Source of the DNA: Prostheceraeus crozeri
Taxonomy: Eukaryota; Platyhelminthes; Polycladida; Euryleptidae
Direction: 5' to 3'
Length of the DNA stretch: 64,000 nt
Assembly (NCBI GenBank): GCA_907163375.1
Contig: CAJQUW010005319.1
Location: forward strand, 1-64,000
The notes beneath the pieces are model-generated. The model made no database searches. It had not been told where the DNA came from and saw nothing but the letters and a program-made list of their open reading frames with translations. Shown one piece after another: positions 1 to 10,617 of this stretch. Position 1 is the stretch's first letter. Each line of letters begins with the position of its first letter. Both the position numbers and the translations under genes were made by a program.

Positions 1-15
1 AAAAAACCCGCAAAA

Positions 16-74
16 GTGTGACATCCGGCGCAAGCGAAGCGAAGCGAAGCGAAGCGTCGCGCCGGATGTCACAC
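16..74. repeat. GC-rich hairpin inside polB, 16-bp stem
   Basis: GTGTGACATCCGGCGC (16-31) is perfectly complementary to 59-74. The 27-nt loop is an AAGCG repeat. The sequence is far richer in GC than its surroundings and stays open in the polymerase frame. At the corresponding place in copy B (47141-47173) there is a different hairpin, so this site of the gene has received hairpins twice. Confidence 0.9.
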
Positions 75-1837
75 TATAAACTACTTATGGAAGAAGAACA
101 ACTTCCTCCAATAAATAAATTTAAATCAACATTAAAACAATCACAATTATCTGAAGAAGATTATGCAGAAGCTGAAAAAAATTGGAGAGAGTTAAATTGT
201 AAAACAATGTATGATTATACAATGAAATATCTACAGATAGATGTATTAATACTAGCTGATCTTTTTGAAAACTTTCGTGATATGTGTTTAGAATATTACG
301 GAATAGATCCATGTTATTGTTATTCTACACCAGGTTTAACATGGCTAGCAGGATTAAAACATACTGGTGTTAAACTTAAACATTATAAAGAAAATACATA
401 TGATAAATTATTATTTTTTGAATCTGGAATTAGAGGTGGAGTTTCATCAGTTTTAGGTAATAGATATGTTAAATGTTATAATAAGAAAGTAAATCCACAA
501 GAATATGGAATAATGAAACCTTTATCTCCAGAAGAAAAAGAAAAAATATTAGAAATTTTTCGAACGAAACGAGAAGGAGTAGAACGTGAAAATGCAATTG
601 ATGAATTCATGAGAGAAAACTATTTATTATATTATGATTTTAATAGCTTATATTCTTCTTGCATGATACAAGAATTACCAACAGGTGAAATGACATGGTG
701 TAATAATCTTGTTTATCAAAGAACATATGATGGTGAAAATAATTTTGGTTATGTATATGAAGTTGATTTAGTATACCCTGATTATATAAAAGAAGCAACA
801 AAATATTATCCTTTCTGTCCAGAAAACAAAATTCCCAATATAGAAGATTTTTCAGATTATCAAAAATCTATAATTCCGAAAAAATACAGACCAACAAAAA
901 AACTTATGTTAACACAAGTCAAAAAAGGAAAGTATGTTGTAGAAGGAAGAATGCTAGATTGGTATTTAAATCATGCATGATTCTCACCAAAATACATCGA
1001 AAACTAGAGTATAGAAAATCTAAATGGTTAAAAAATTATATAGAGTTCAATATTGAAAAACGTAAAATAGCTAAAAGAAATAAAGATGATTTTGGAAACG
1101 TTTTCTTCAAATTAATGAATAATGCATTTTATGGTAAGACTTTAGAAAATGTGCGTAATAGACAAAATATTGAAATAGTTTATGATAGAGATAGATTTCA
1201 AAATTTAACAAGGAAACCTACATATAAAAGAACTACTAGATTCAGTGATGAACTTTGTGCTGTTCATCTAAGAAGAAGCATTGTAAAACATGATAAGTTT
1301 AATTTCATTGGTTTCACTATATTAGAATTAGCTAAACTATTTATGTATAGTTTTATATATGATTATTTAGCACCTGCTTATGGCAAAAACTATAAATTAC
1401 ACTTTACAGATACCGATTCTATTTTCTTAAAATTAACAGTACCATCTGGTTCTTCACTAGATAAAGAAATTAATAAAATAAAAGATATTATTCATCCTTC
1501 TGATTTATGTAAAGTAAAAGATGAATTAGAAGGAAATGAAGATTTCATAACAGAAGCTATATTTTTAAAATCTAAATGTTACTGTTATGATACAACTAAA
1601 AATATTAAAACACATAAAACATTAAAAGGAATTTCAAAGGCATCAGTGGCTAATCAAATAACATTTCAAGATTATAAAAATGCATTATTTAATAATGAAA
1701 TAAAAACAGCATGTAATTATAGACTTAATTCAAAAAAACATAAAATGTACTTAAAAGAAGAACATAAATTAGCATTAGATCCATTTGATGATAAAAGAAA
1801 AATTTTACCTTATGGAATAACTACTTTACCTTTTTAA
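18..1837 (+). pseudogene. polB: Protein-primed DNA polymerase B, C-terminal part, frameshifted (copy C)
   Basis: This is the polymerase half of a family B DNA polymerase of the protein-primed type that replicates Polintons and adintoviruses. Motif A is YYDFNSLYSS (around 631-660), motif B KLMNNAFYGKT (around 1110), motif C HFTDTDS (around 1401), followed by KSKCYCY. The frame changes once, near 960-980, where copy B (48070-48100) has one more base; on either side both parts are open to the stop at 1837. The N-terminal half lies outside the window. The sequence upstream of the MEEEQLPP stretch is the hairpin at 16-74 rather than normal polymerase sequence. Identification is secure; the gene is probably inactive. 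Confidence 0.93.
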
Positions 1838-1915
1838 TTTTCTAATTTCTATTTTCTAAGTATAACAATATAACAATATAAAAATATAAAATATTATAAA
1901 AATTATCATATAAAA

Positions 1916-2752
1916 ATGGATAAAGTTAGAGCTGATAATTTTAAAAGAATAAAACAATTAGACGAATTAATAAAACAAAGAAATATTATGAAAGAAAATC
2001 ATCTTCAACATAGAATGACAAAAGCTGGTATTCAATCTGATATGTTTGATAAATTAAAAATAACTGAAGAAGTAAAAACTGATTATGAAAAAACTGTCGA
2101 ACCATTTAAAACTCTTGAAAAGGAACTTAATGAAAAACGTGTTGATATAGCGGATCCTGTACTTAAAACACTATTAGATGACTATGGTTTATTAGAGGCA
2201 AACATAGATAAAAAATTACCAAAATCTATGTTATTCGAACATTCTACTTTCTTTTTAGATAAAAAATTATTTGCAAGATTTTATCTTGGTGGTAAAGAAA
2301 TATTTCCACAACCTTTACGAGGATTAATTTTTACTCCAGATAAAAAACCTATTAGTTTAGATAGAAATTTTGTTGATCTTTTAAGAGGAGCAGATTTAAA
2401 AAATTATGCTGTAGAAGATCTAATAAAATATAAAACTATATTAGATAGAGTTGGCACAGTAAAAACTCTTAGACGTTATAAACAATTAGAAAATTTATTA
2501 TCAACGGGAGTTAAAGTAGGGAAAGGTTTATCTGAAAAACAGAAAACAAAAAAACAGAAAACAGAAACAACCATATTTTTACCAGATGATCCACAAGAAT
2601 TACTAAATAGATTAAATATTTTAATATCTGCAATAAAAGAAGGACATAATTCTAGTTTCAATGAAATTCATGCTATATTGAAAAGACTGTTAGAAAAGAA
2701 GATTCTAAATGAAGAGGATTATAAAAGTGTAGCTGAAATATGTTGTTTCTAA
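1916..2752 (+). CDS. Conserved Polinton protein of unknown function (copy C)
   Basis: Intact 278-aa ORF with no recognisable enzyme motif. The first 100 residues are charged and helical (coiled-coil-like), followed by a segment with FPQPLRGLIF and SLDRNFVDLLRGADL, a YKQLENLLSTG region, a lysine-rich linker (residues 205-215) and a helical C-terminus. The homologue in copy B is 50807-51652, on the opposite strand. The ATG follows ATATAAAA, like other family 1 starts. It lies between polymerase and penton genes. Proteins of this sort recur in animal Polintons; a virion or packaging role is only a guess. Confidence 0.85.
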   Translation: MDKVRADNFKRIKQLDELIKQRNIMKENHLQHRMTKAGIQSDMFDKLKITEEVKTDYEKTVEPFKTLEKELNEKRVDIADPVLKTLLDDYGLLEANIDKKLPKSMLFEHSTFFLDKKLFARFYLGGKEIFPQPLRGLIFTPDKKPISLDRNFVDLLRGADLKNYAVEDLIKYKTILDRVGTVKTLRRYKQLENLLSTGVKVGKGLSEKQKTKKQKTETTIFLPDDPQELLNRLNILISAIKEGHNSSFNEIHAILKRLLEKKILNEEDYKSVAEICCF

Positions 2753-2792
2753 TTTTTTATAAAAAATATTTATTTAATTTTTTAGTTTAAAA

Positions 2793-3580
2793 ATGTGTTC
2801 AGCAGATTTAGACAAAATTAATAATCATTTACAAAATTTAACAGAGATTTTGGGTTCATCAAAATTTAGTACGACGTTAAAAATTATAACAACTACTTCA
2901 TCACACACTTGTAATTTAGAACCCATTCTACATTTGGAACAAAATAAAAATTATCAAATTGCATTGACTAGTTTCTCTACATTTAACACTATTCAAAACG
3001 TTATCAAAGATGTGAATGATCAATTTAGATATTCTACTGATAAAGGAAGAACATGGAAAATATTAACTTTTCTTCCTGGTTCTTACGAAGTTGAAACAAT
3101 ATCAAATGAAATTAAGAGACATTTAGGTATACCATTTAAAGATAAGAAACAATTACATTTTGCAGCTAAACCGGCAGTTAATAAATTTTCTCTTACTTTA
3201 GACGAAAATCATCAAGTTGATTTTAATCATGATAGATCATTGTCAAAGCTATTAGGATTTAATAAACAAACCTATAGTCAAGGTTATCATTTAGGTGAGA
3301 AGATTCCAAAAATAACTGAAATAAATTCAATTGTTGTACATTGTGACATTATTGAAGGAGGATATATAATGGTAAATTATCAAATTTAATATTCAGTTTT
3401 CCAGCTTTTACTGTACCCATTGGTTATAGATTAAATGTAATTCCACAAACATTAATATATTTTCCTATTACAAGAAAAACTATTAACAACATTGGCATTA
3501 GAATCACTGATGAAAAAGGACAAGAAATAAATTTTGGAGGTGAAGAGATTATGATAGATCTTTTGGTACGGGAGGTATAA
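2793..3580 (+). pseudogene. Penton-like minor capsid protein, frameshifted (copy C)
   Basis: The product resembles the single-jelly-roll penton/minor capsid proteins of Polintons and adintoviruses that occupy the vertices. Recognisable stretches are TFLPGSYEVE (residue about 92), VVHCDIIEGGY (about 182) and a C-terminal ITDEKGQEINFGGE. The ATG at 2793 follows TTTAAAA. Near 3366 one base is missing relative to copy B, so translation in the first frame stops at 3389; the rest continues in another frame to TAA at 3578-3580. That stop lies in a hairpin (3568-3588). Confidence 0.85.
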
Positions 3581-3588
3581 ACTCCCGT
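3568..3588. repeat. Hairpin overlapping the penton stop codon (copy C)
   Basis: ACGGGAG pairs with CTCCCGT across a 7-nt loop that contains the TAA stop. A related GAGAGGTATAAACT unit follows directly. The same hairpin is at 49946-49964 in copy B. Confidence 0.8.
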
Positions 3589-3648
3589 TCGAGAGGTATA
3601 AACTTTTACGCTACAATAGAGAAGTTTAATTTTTTTATCATTTTTCAT

Positions 3649-3690
3649 CATTAATCTTATTAATCTTATTAATCTTATTAGTCTTATTAT
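3649..3690. repeat. Short tandem repeat, TTAATCTTA unit
   Basis: About four to five copies of a 9-10-bp unit (TTAATCTTAT) lie between the penton and ATPase genes. It may be replication slippage; no function is apparent. Confidence 0.8.
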
Positions 3691-3758
3691 TAGAAACAAA
3701 AAAAATAAACTTAAATTAAAATTTTTATTTTTTTGTTTTTAAAAACACTAATTCAATA

Positions 3759-4547
3759 ATGGATGAATTTATTACTTTAAAAATGAATGAAATGACTTTA
3801 AATAAAAAAAAACTTAAATTTAATCATCATCCAAATTTATCTAATAAAGTTTTGTCAGTTATTTGTGGAAGATCAGGATGTGGAAAAACATATCTATTAT
3901 TTAAAATTTTAACGACTCCAAATTTTTTGGATTATAACAATCTTATAATTTATACAACAACGGCAGAACAACCCGTCTATCAATTTTTAAAATATGGATT
4001 TGAAAATAATCTTACAAAAACAGCAATTGCTTCTCTATTCGAAGAATACGAAAAATCTGAATATGAAGAAGAAATAAATTTGTGGTGTGAAGAAGCAGCA
4101 AAAAATAAACAATTAGTTGAATCCAATAAAAATAAGCATATAAAAATACAATTAATAGATGATAGTGGTAATATGCAAGATCCTAGTAAACTAGATAAAA
4201 CAATGAAACATTGTGTAATTTTTGATGATTGTGTTAATGACAGAAATCAGTCAGTTCAAAGAAATTATTTCACAAGAGGTAGACATAATAACTGTAGTGT
4301 ATTTTATTTGACACAAAGTATGTATTCATTAGATGGAAGTGTTATTAGAAAGAATGCAAATATATTTATACTATTTGAAATAAATGCAAGAAACTTAAGT
4401 GATTTGTTAAGAGATTTATGTATAAGAGATAAAGATGAATTTAAACAATCGTGTAATAATGCTTGGTCAAAAGATTATGGATTTATCACAATTAATATTG
4501 ATAAAAAAATTCATGAAAGAGTTATCGAACAATTGTTTACCGAGTAA
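3759..4547 (+). CDS. Genome packaging ATPase, FtsK/HerA (A32) type (copy C)
   Basis: Intact 262-aa P-loop ATPase of the family that pumps viral DNA into capsids in Polintons, adintoviruses, virophages and poxviruses. Walker A is GRSGCGKT (residues about 38-45), Walker B is HCVIFDDCV (about 146-154), followed by the sensor-like stretch VFYLTQSMYSL (about 178). Length is normal for the family. The start at 3759 gives a 20-residue leader; an in-frame ATG at 3783 is an alternative. The copy B version (49080-49823) is nearly identical from residue 19 on. This is the best preserved gene of copy C. Confidence 0.95.
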   Translation: MDEFITLKMNEMTLNKKKLKFNHHPNLSNKVLSVICGRSGCGKTYLLFKILTTPNFLDYNNLIIYTTTAEQPVYQFLKYGFENNLTKTAIASLFEEYEKSEYEEEINLWCEEAAKNKQLVESNKNKHIKIQLIDDSGNMQDPSKLDKTMKHCVIFDDCVNDRNQSVQRNYFTRGRHNNCSVFYLTQSMYSLDGSVIRKNANIFILFEINARNLSDLLRDLCIRDKDEFKQSCNNAWSKDYGFITINIDKKIHERVIEQLFTE

Positions 4548-4587
4548 TAAAAATATACAAATATAATGTTTTAATATTTTATTTTTT

Positions 4588-4611
4588 ATTATCAGCTTTA
4601 ATTTTGTCTAT
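4588..4611 (-). other. Orphan start of the 1916-2752 gene: inversion scar
   Basis: Read on the minus strand, these 24 bases match the first eight codons of the conserved gene (DKIKADN after a codon that is ATA instead of ATG), while the full gene sits 2.7 kb away in the opposite orientation. The sequence beyond (TTTAAAATATAATATTTG...) matches what lies upstream of that gene in copy B (51653 onward). It marks the breakpoint of an inversion of the block 1916-4547. Confidence 0.8.
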
Positions 4612-4734
4612 TTTTTTAAAATATAATATTTGAATTTTGTGGTAACATTGGTATACAGCAAAAACATTTTACTGAACAAATTATTTTTTTATTGCTTTGT
4701 TGTTTGACATCTTTTCGTTTAAAATTTTCTCGTA

Positions 4735-5419
4735 TTAAGTTTTGTTTAATAAAGTTTTGTCTAATAAAGTTTTTAGCTCTTCTAAAAAAATTTTATCATC
4801 ACTAAAAGTTTTACCATCACTAGAAATTTTACCATCCTTTTTATTTTTATCATCAACTTTTTCTGTCTGTGATTGAAAATGATATTTGATTTACTTCATT
4901 AGCTATTTGATCAAATTTTTCAATCTCATCTAACGTAATAACATTATCATCACATACTCTTTGAAAGTAGTAATGTAGTTTATCATATACTTCTTTAATA
5001 TGTAAATGCTTAGTTTTTAATGATTTTCGTTTCTTAGTTATTAAAGATTTTTCTAACATTGTAGCAAGTGAAGTTGCAAAAACACCCGTACCTGTTAAAG
5101 CTGTAGCAACTACTGGAATTACTAAAACACCTGAAGATATAACAATTGTTAAAGCACCTAAACTTATTGTTAAGAATATGCCAATTCCTTGTGTTACATT
5201 CTTAACTTTAGTCCATCTCTTTCTTAATTTTTTATAATGCTCTAATCTTAATAATAATTGAGATTCCTTATCTTTCATATACCTAACTCTATCTTTGTGT
5301 TTTTCAATATTTAATTCACTTATTTTTAATTGAGATAACGAAGGATATATTCTTGAGGTTCCTTCCATTTCTGAAGTTCCTTCCACTTTTGTTTCATCCA
5401 TTTCTGAAGTTCCTTCCAT
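4735..5419 (-). pseudogene. Two-helix membrane protein next to the terminal repeat (copy C)
   Basis: A basic coiled-coil-like N-terminal part (KHKDRVRYMKDKESQLLLRL) precedes two adjacent hydrophobic segments (GIGIFLTISLGALTIVI and GVLVIPVVATALTGTG) and a charged helical tail, as in uncharacterised small membrane proteins common in animal Polintons. I chose the ATG at 5419 because it follows TTTAAAA and matches the starts in copies B and D; the frame is open further, to 5443. Near 4878 an extra base relative to copy B shifts the frame, ending the protein at 4853; the original tail can be followed to 4735. EGTSEM is repeated at the N-terminus. Confidence 0.75.
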
Positions 5420-5443
5420 TTTTAAAGAAATATTTTTAGTCAC

Positions 5444-5874
5444 ATGATATATTTTAAAAACCTGAAAGATGGATAGAATTCATGAATTTGAAATTCTCAA
5501 CTTTTATGATTTTTTCAGTGTCCTGGAACGGTCATGATTTTCAAGGTAAAAATTGTAATTCTCAAATTTGAGATTTTGAAAAATTTGAAAATTGGGCATT
5601 TTTAAAAACGCCCAAATCGGAGCGAAGCTCCTCTGGCTTTAGCCGATTTATGAATTTAGGTCTTCATAACCTGAAAAAGGGTTCAAATTCATGAATTTAT
5701 GTTGTTTTTAAAAGTACCATTTTTTGAATTTTAGGTGTCCTGGAACGGTCTAAATTCATGAATTTAGGTCTTAAAAACCTGAAATAATGTCATAAATTGA
5801 TAAATTTAGTCGTTTTTTAAAGGTGCAAAAAATTGAAAAATAGGGTGTCCTGGAACGGTCTTTTATCCATTACT
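5444..5874. repeat. Right terminal inverted repeat of copy C
   Basis: This matches the reverse complement of the left ends of copies B and D. The motif GTCCTGGAACGGTC recurs at about 5519, 5738 and at the very end (about 5845), separated by AT-rich direct repeats such as AAATTCATGAATTTA. It would act as the integration and replication terminus. A hairpin insertion interrupts it at 5614-5649. Confidence 0.85.
5614..5649. repeat. Double hairpin inserted in the terminal repeat of copy C
   Basis: An outer stem AAATCGG/CCGATTT encloses GGAGC-GAA-GCTCC and GGCT-TT-AGCC. The homologous terminal repeats of B (about 52815) and D (about 56440) lack these roughly 31 bases, so this is an insertion with a clean empty site. 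Confidence 0.88.
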
Positions 5875-6956
5875 TACAGAGTATAACAAGACTCTCTATC
5901 TACTTATGATCGACTATGAAAAAGCTTTTGACTCTGTTAGCCACACAGTGATGCTAACTGCAGTAAGAAAGCAGGGAATAAGAGGGGAAAATTGGAGAAT
6001 TTTAAATGAGATATATAGTGATGCAACAGCTTCCATAAAGTTGGAAACAAGAGGCCCGAAATTCCTCATTGAACGTGGCGTTCGCCAAGGAGATCCCATA
6101 TCCCCAATCCTCTTTAGGCAACATTAGAAGACCTATTCAGATCATGTCACTTCCATACAGACGCAGGAATAAACATCGACGGTGAACGTCTCATGAACTT
6201 GAGATTTGCATATGATATTGCCATTTTTGAGGATGACGCGACTTCCATGCAAATAATTTTAGATGAGCTAAATAAGCAGGGAAAAAGGTCAGTTTAAAGA
6301 TAAACAACGAGAAAACAAAAATTTTGACAAACGGCCAAACGGGTTTAATCCACATCAATGGACACGTCATAGATTATGTCGACGATTTTGTTTACCTTGG
6401 ACAGAATATCTCCTTTCAAGCCCGCCAAGAACAAGAAATCCTAAGAAGAACACAAAATGCGTGGAAATCCTTTTGGAAACTCAAGCCCTACTTAACATCA
6501 CGAGGTATAGAGATGAAGAATAAAAAACGTTTGTTCGATATGTGCATTCTGCCTGTCCTGACATACGGATCCCAAACCTGGTCTCCAACACGATCACAAG
6601 AGAATAAACTCAGAACAACACAACGAGCGATGGAACGACGGATGATTGGAGTCACTCTGAAAGACAAGGTTAGAAACGAAGAAGTAAGGAGACGAACAGG
6701 ATTAAAGGACGTTGTGATAGAAGCGAAACATCTCAAATGGAAGTGGGCTGGTCATGTCATCAGGCGACCCGATAACAGATGGAGCCATAGAACGACAGTA
6801 TGGATACCAAGAGAAGGGAAAAGAAACCGTGGAGGACAGAGAAAGAGATGGAGAGACGAACTCCCAAGGAACTGGCTGCTGGCGGCGGCGAACGATCGTG
6901 CGAAATGGATTTGTATCACAAGGGAGGCCATTTTCCGCAAGGATGATAACGGCTAA
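5875..6956 (+). pseudogene. LINE reverse transcriptase fragment, first copy
   Basis: Remnant of a non-LTR retrotransposon polymerase, probably RTE-like (clade tentative). Visible are MIDYEKAFDSV (motif A, 5906-5940), ERGVRQGDPISP (6070-6105), and the conserved C-terminal part with YGSQTWS and a WAGHVIRRPDNRW stretch (6720-6780) ending at 6956. The catalytic FADD motif reads FAYD (about 6206), so the enzyme is dead. Frameshifts lie near 6115 and 6295. The 5' part is cut off by Polinton C at 5874; the longer second copy is at 25226-26750. Confidence 0.9.
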
Positions 6957-8620
6957 CGTAAGACGTAAGTAAGACCTTCCTATAATCTGCAACCTGGAAT
7001 GAATAGACTAAAATGGTAAGCAAGACAGTGACATTTCATAAATCAGCCTTCCTTGAACGTTCTCTGGATCATTTAAACTTCCATTTTCATCTACATAAAG
7101 ATTTTGTACTTGATGATCTCAACAGATTCTCATTCAGTGCCTTGACAAGTTTGGAGAAATCAACGAAAGGCATCGGCACATGCAAGCTCATGATATATTC
7201 GGAGGTCTCACCCAGGGCCCTGCGAGTGCTCGACTCGACATTTTGTTATACCGTTCCAGTACTCGAACGACGATGAGTACTTGAATCGAGTTGGGGAACA
7301 TATGTAAAAACATTTCGTGTTTGCATAACTTTCTCATTTCGATTACATCGAATTTCTTTAATGACTTACAACTTTAGCGTCTTCATTCAGCATTAAGTCT
7401 TGGTCACAGCCTGGTCACAGCAATATTATTGAACTTGCAATGAATTGTCCCCTAAATTCAGTCACATTTAACGACGGCCAATCACATCAGCAAAAGGAGA
7501 AGATTAATCATTCCTATATTTGTAAAACTGTAATTTCAGCTTCTCAGACAGTCTGTTTGCTATTTTTAGTTTATCTCACATACGCACATGCTAACTCTGA
7601 CAGTTGTTCAGAAATCATAATTTATTTTGTATTTTAGTCAGAATGCACACGTATGTTGTCGTCACAGTTTGTTAAAAAACGAAAAATGTTTTGCAAGTAT
7701 ATGCAGATTTTTGTTTAAAATGTTATTGTCTATTTTGATTCAATATACTACTCACAAAAATTACACTCATCAACTTAGGTAAACAGGTTTCTCATAAAGG
7801 CAAGTACAGGATGATGTAATGGTCAGCAGACTACAACTCGGGCAACATCACATTAATCAGCTGCAATTGATAGATAGTCTGATGATGTGCTGTTCTTTAT
7901 AGTGACAAATTACTACACAAGCTGTTCAACTGGAATAGACTGAATAGAGATAAATACACAAAAATCGATAAATGCACATTGCAATAGTGTACAACTTGAA
8001 TAAAAACTGCGAACTCCGTTAGTTTCAATAAATATTAAAATAATAGGGTCTGCTCTGACATTTAACCACGACCAGTAGACATAGAACTGCATAACTGCGA
8101 AAAAGACAGGTTTAAGTGAACTCGTTATAGATGAAATTGATCTTTTGTTAATTTCCTAATAGTAACTGAGCGATGTTCTCTCTCACTCTGTGCGTTATTC
8201 AGAATCGCGTCACGCTTGCTTAATAATTATTGTATAATATGCCTGCAAGGTAAAATATATACATTGCTTATACAAAAGGTTTTGAAAAATTTATTGCAAA
8301 AACAATTCAAATAAATGATTGCATGCATAGAACTTTTTAAATTTCTGTAATGTATGTCTAATGTCCACAATTACATACATGTATACTGTTCTTAACAAAG
8401 GATGACCCACTCACTCGATCTGCGTCGCCATATGCCTTATTTTCTTATTTTCTTCATTGCCTTCATTGGCCCAAGTAGGCCTAAACACATTTTTGCCTCT
8501 TGATATAGATAAAAATTTTGTCCGACTCGACTTGACTAGACCCGAGTTTTAGCCGACTCGACTCGAGGTTGACGAAAACCCGACTCGCAGGGTCCAACAC
8601 CTAACTTTTAAATAGAAATT
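6957..8620. other. Non-coding stretch, duplicated
   Basis: No convincing gene. It is nearly identical to 26751-28435. It holds a CTCGACTCGA-rich stretch (8520-8600, degenerate tandem pentamers) and AT-rich sequence. The short ORFs here are not preserved as reading frames between the two copies. Confidence 0.6.
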
Positions 8621-8759
8621 GATCAATTGAATTCATCTATTAATTGAAAAGTGATTGTTGCTGTGGACACAGGAAATATCAATCTGTTTTCACAAGACAT
8701 CTGCAGTTCACATAAATCAGATCAAATAGCTTTCAATGCAGCATTCATCATTCACTGAC
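8621..8759. repeat. Dispersed 140-bp repeat R1, copy 1
   Basis: Begins GATCAATTGAATTC and ends near TTCATCATTCACTGAC. Five copies are in the window: 8621, 10059, 16583, 28436 and 55404. Three lie just downstream (minus-strand sense) of the 111-codon exon and two just beyond the family 2 remnant. Confidence 0.85.
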
Positions 8760-8845
8760 TCAGATCATTTATTTGATTGATTTTTATTTGAATGGTTTGA
8801 AATGTCTTTGTAATTGAAGAGTGAAGACAATGAGCTTCAACTTAC

Positions 8846-9178
8846 CAGGCTGGGAGACAATGATGTGGTTTCTCCGATCACCTGCAATCTGGAAGGGCTC
8901 GCTGTCTGACAGCAGAACCATCTTCACTTCTTCCACATCCCAACGAGTACAAGTCCTGCCCGCAGAGTCAGCGAACTCCCTATCACCAACTTGAAAGACG
9001 GGAACATCATCCCTCCACCTCAATCCAACTCTCGTCCTCAGAACTGTCTCCTCCGCCGACCTTCCCATCTCCTTGCAGATAACTTCACGGATGTCCTTCA
9101 CTGTAGGTGAGGAACGAATGTCCAAGACGACGGACGACTTCTCACCACTGTCCAGTTCCTCAATCATGAAGAGAATTC
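8846..9178 (-). CDS. Internal exon of a repeated host-type gene, unit A
   Basis: A 333-bp open exon with clean splice signals on the minus strand: a pyrimidine-rich TCTCTACAG acceptor ends at 9179 and GTAAG follows from 8845. It encodes about 110 residues containing SSVVLDIRSSPTVKDIR (about residue 15), VGLRWRDDVPVFQVGD and MVLLSDSEPFQIAG. The alternation of short strands and one helix recalls a ubiquitin-like (beta-grasp) domain, but this is a guess. No flanking exon could be identified. Units B and C (10285-10617, 28662-28991) are paralogues; differences are concentrated in the exon rather than in the adjoining intron. Confidence 0.65.
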
Positions 9179-9419
9179 CTGTAGAGACAGAGAACAGAGA
9201 TCAGGAATGGAATTCCAACAGAACCAGCCATTATCTCAGGTGTCACCTACAGAACACAGAAGATAATAGAAGGACACAAGGAAATAATGGCAATGTCACA
9301 CCACTGTCAATATGAAGGTCAAGCAGTTATTTATAGGAGATTGATTATGAACACACTTTCTCATGTCGAAATTCCCCTTCAAGTTCACATTTGATGTTAA
9401 ATTTTCTGTTTGAGGTCGA

Positions 9420-10058
9420 TTTATAGCTGAATTGTGATATTTTGATTAAAAGCTATATAATTAATTAACTTTCACTACATTTAGACATGAATTTCACTTT
9501 GAGAATTTTTTCGCAACAGACTTCATTCTTATCAGCAACTATTCATTCTACTTGATATCTAATGAGTTTTATTCCACTGCATTTCCTCTAATACACTGCA
9601 CCCCCTAATAAACAACACCCTCTACTAAGCGCCGCAGCATGGAGGTCATTTTTTCAATACGCGACGGACATTGAGAGTCAGAAAAGAATGATTGAGTGTG
9701 TTTATTGTCCATTGAACTAAGAAAACAAGGATATAATGTCCATGGAATGCTTGATGCTTGCGCTGTTTGTAGTTTATATTCTGATTGAAGAAGTCGCACA
9801 ACAAAAGCGTCACACACAGTCTGACACTCAAATCAATGCATTGAAATCAACAGCGTCATCGACATCATATTCTGAATCAGATTCGTTAACTTATAGGTCC
9901 TCATGTACCGAGCACTGACTCATCACGCTCAAGTTGTGAGGCCGCTTCAAGTGACCATAGAGAAGAAACAGCAAATACAATACAAGAACTGTAAAATTGT
10001 AAGCACATACAAGCTTATGATAGATTCGGAGGCATCATCAAACTTTTATATAGAAATT
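9420..10058. other. Spacer between exon units A and B
   Basis: No supported gene. Bases 9530-9650 resemble 24620-24740 (CTTGATATCTAATGAGTTTTA, then CACTGCATTTCCTCTAATA), indicating an old dispersed repeat. This spacer and one exon unit are absent from the second segmental copy. Confidence 0.5.
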
Positions 10059-10197
10059 GATCAATTGAATTCATTTATTAATTGAAAAGTGATTGTTGCT
10101 GTGGACACAGGAAATATCAATCTGTTTTCACAAGACATCTGCAATTCACATAAATCAGATCAAATAGCTTTCAATGCAGCATTCATCATTCATTGAC
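10059..10197. repeat. Dispersed 140-bp repeat R1, copy 2
   Basis: Same repeat as at 8621, in the same position relative to exon unit B. Confidence 0.85.
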
Positions 10198-10284
10198 TAA
10201 GATCATTTATTTGATTGATTTTTATTTGAATGGTTTGGGAATGTCTTTGTAATTGAAGAGTGAAGACAATGAGTTGCAACTTAC

Positions 10285-10617
10285 CAGGCTGGGAGACAAT
10301 GATGCGGTTTATCCGATCACCTGCAATCTGGAAAGGCTCGCTGTCTGACAGCAGAACCATCTTCTCTTCTTTCACACACCAACGATGATAAGTCCTGCCC
10401 GCAGAGTCAGCGAACTCCCTATCACCAACTTGAAAGACGGGAACATCATCCCTCCACCTCAATCCAACTCTCCTCCTCAGAGCTGTCTCCTCCGCCGACC
10501 TTCCCATCGTCTTGCAGATGGCTTCACGGACGTCCTTCACTGTAGGTGAGGAACGAATGTCCAAGAAGACGGACGACTTCTCACCACTGACCAGTTCCTC
10601 AATCATGAAGCGAATTC
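10285..10617 (-). CDS. Internal exon of a repeated host-type gene, unit B
   Basis: Same 333-bp exon as unit A, with the same acceptor (TCTCTACAG) and donor (GTAAG) positions. It encodes MIEELVSGEKSSVFLDIRSS and then a variable stretch (RTYHRWCVKEEK) where unit A has RTCTRWDVEEVK. The frame is fully open, which argues against neutral decay in this copy. The upstream intron (10618-10720) is almost identical to those of A and C. Confidence 0.65.

Larger units (their letters stand above)
1..5874 (+). mobile_element. Family 1 Polinton/adintovirus copy C, right part
   Basis: This is the right-hand part of an AT-rich Polinton (Maverick) or endogenous adintovirus; its left part lies before the window. 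It carries the C-terminal part of DNA polymerase B, a conserved protein, a penton-like protein, the packaging ATPase and a membrane protein, then a terminal repeat. The end reads ...TTTTATCCATTACT (to 5874), which mirrors the AGTAATGGGT start of copy B. The next bases, TACAGAGTATAAC, continue a LINE that is uninterrupted at 25669, so the element is inserted in that LINE. The expected 6-bp duplication would be TACAGA (5875-5880); its partner is outside the window. Confidence 0.93.

Noticed and set aside
6702..6992. Minus-strand ORFs of 60-96 aa opposite the LINE (also at 26496-26786)
   Set aside because: They are shadows of the reverse transcriptase C-terminus on the other strand.
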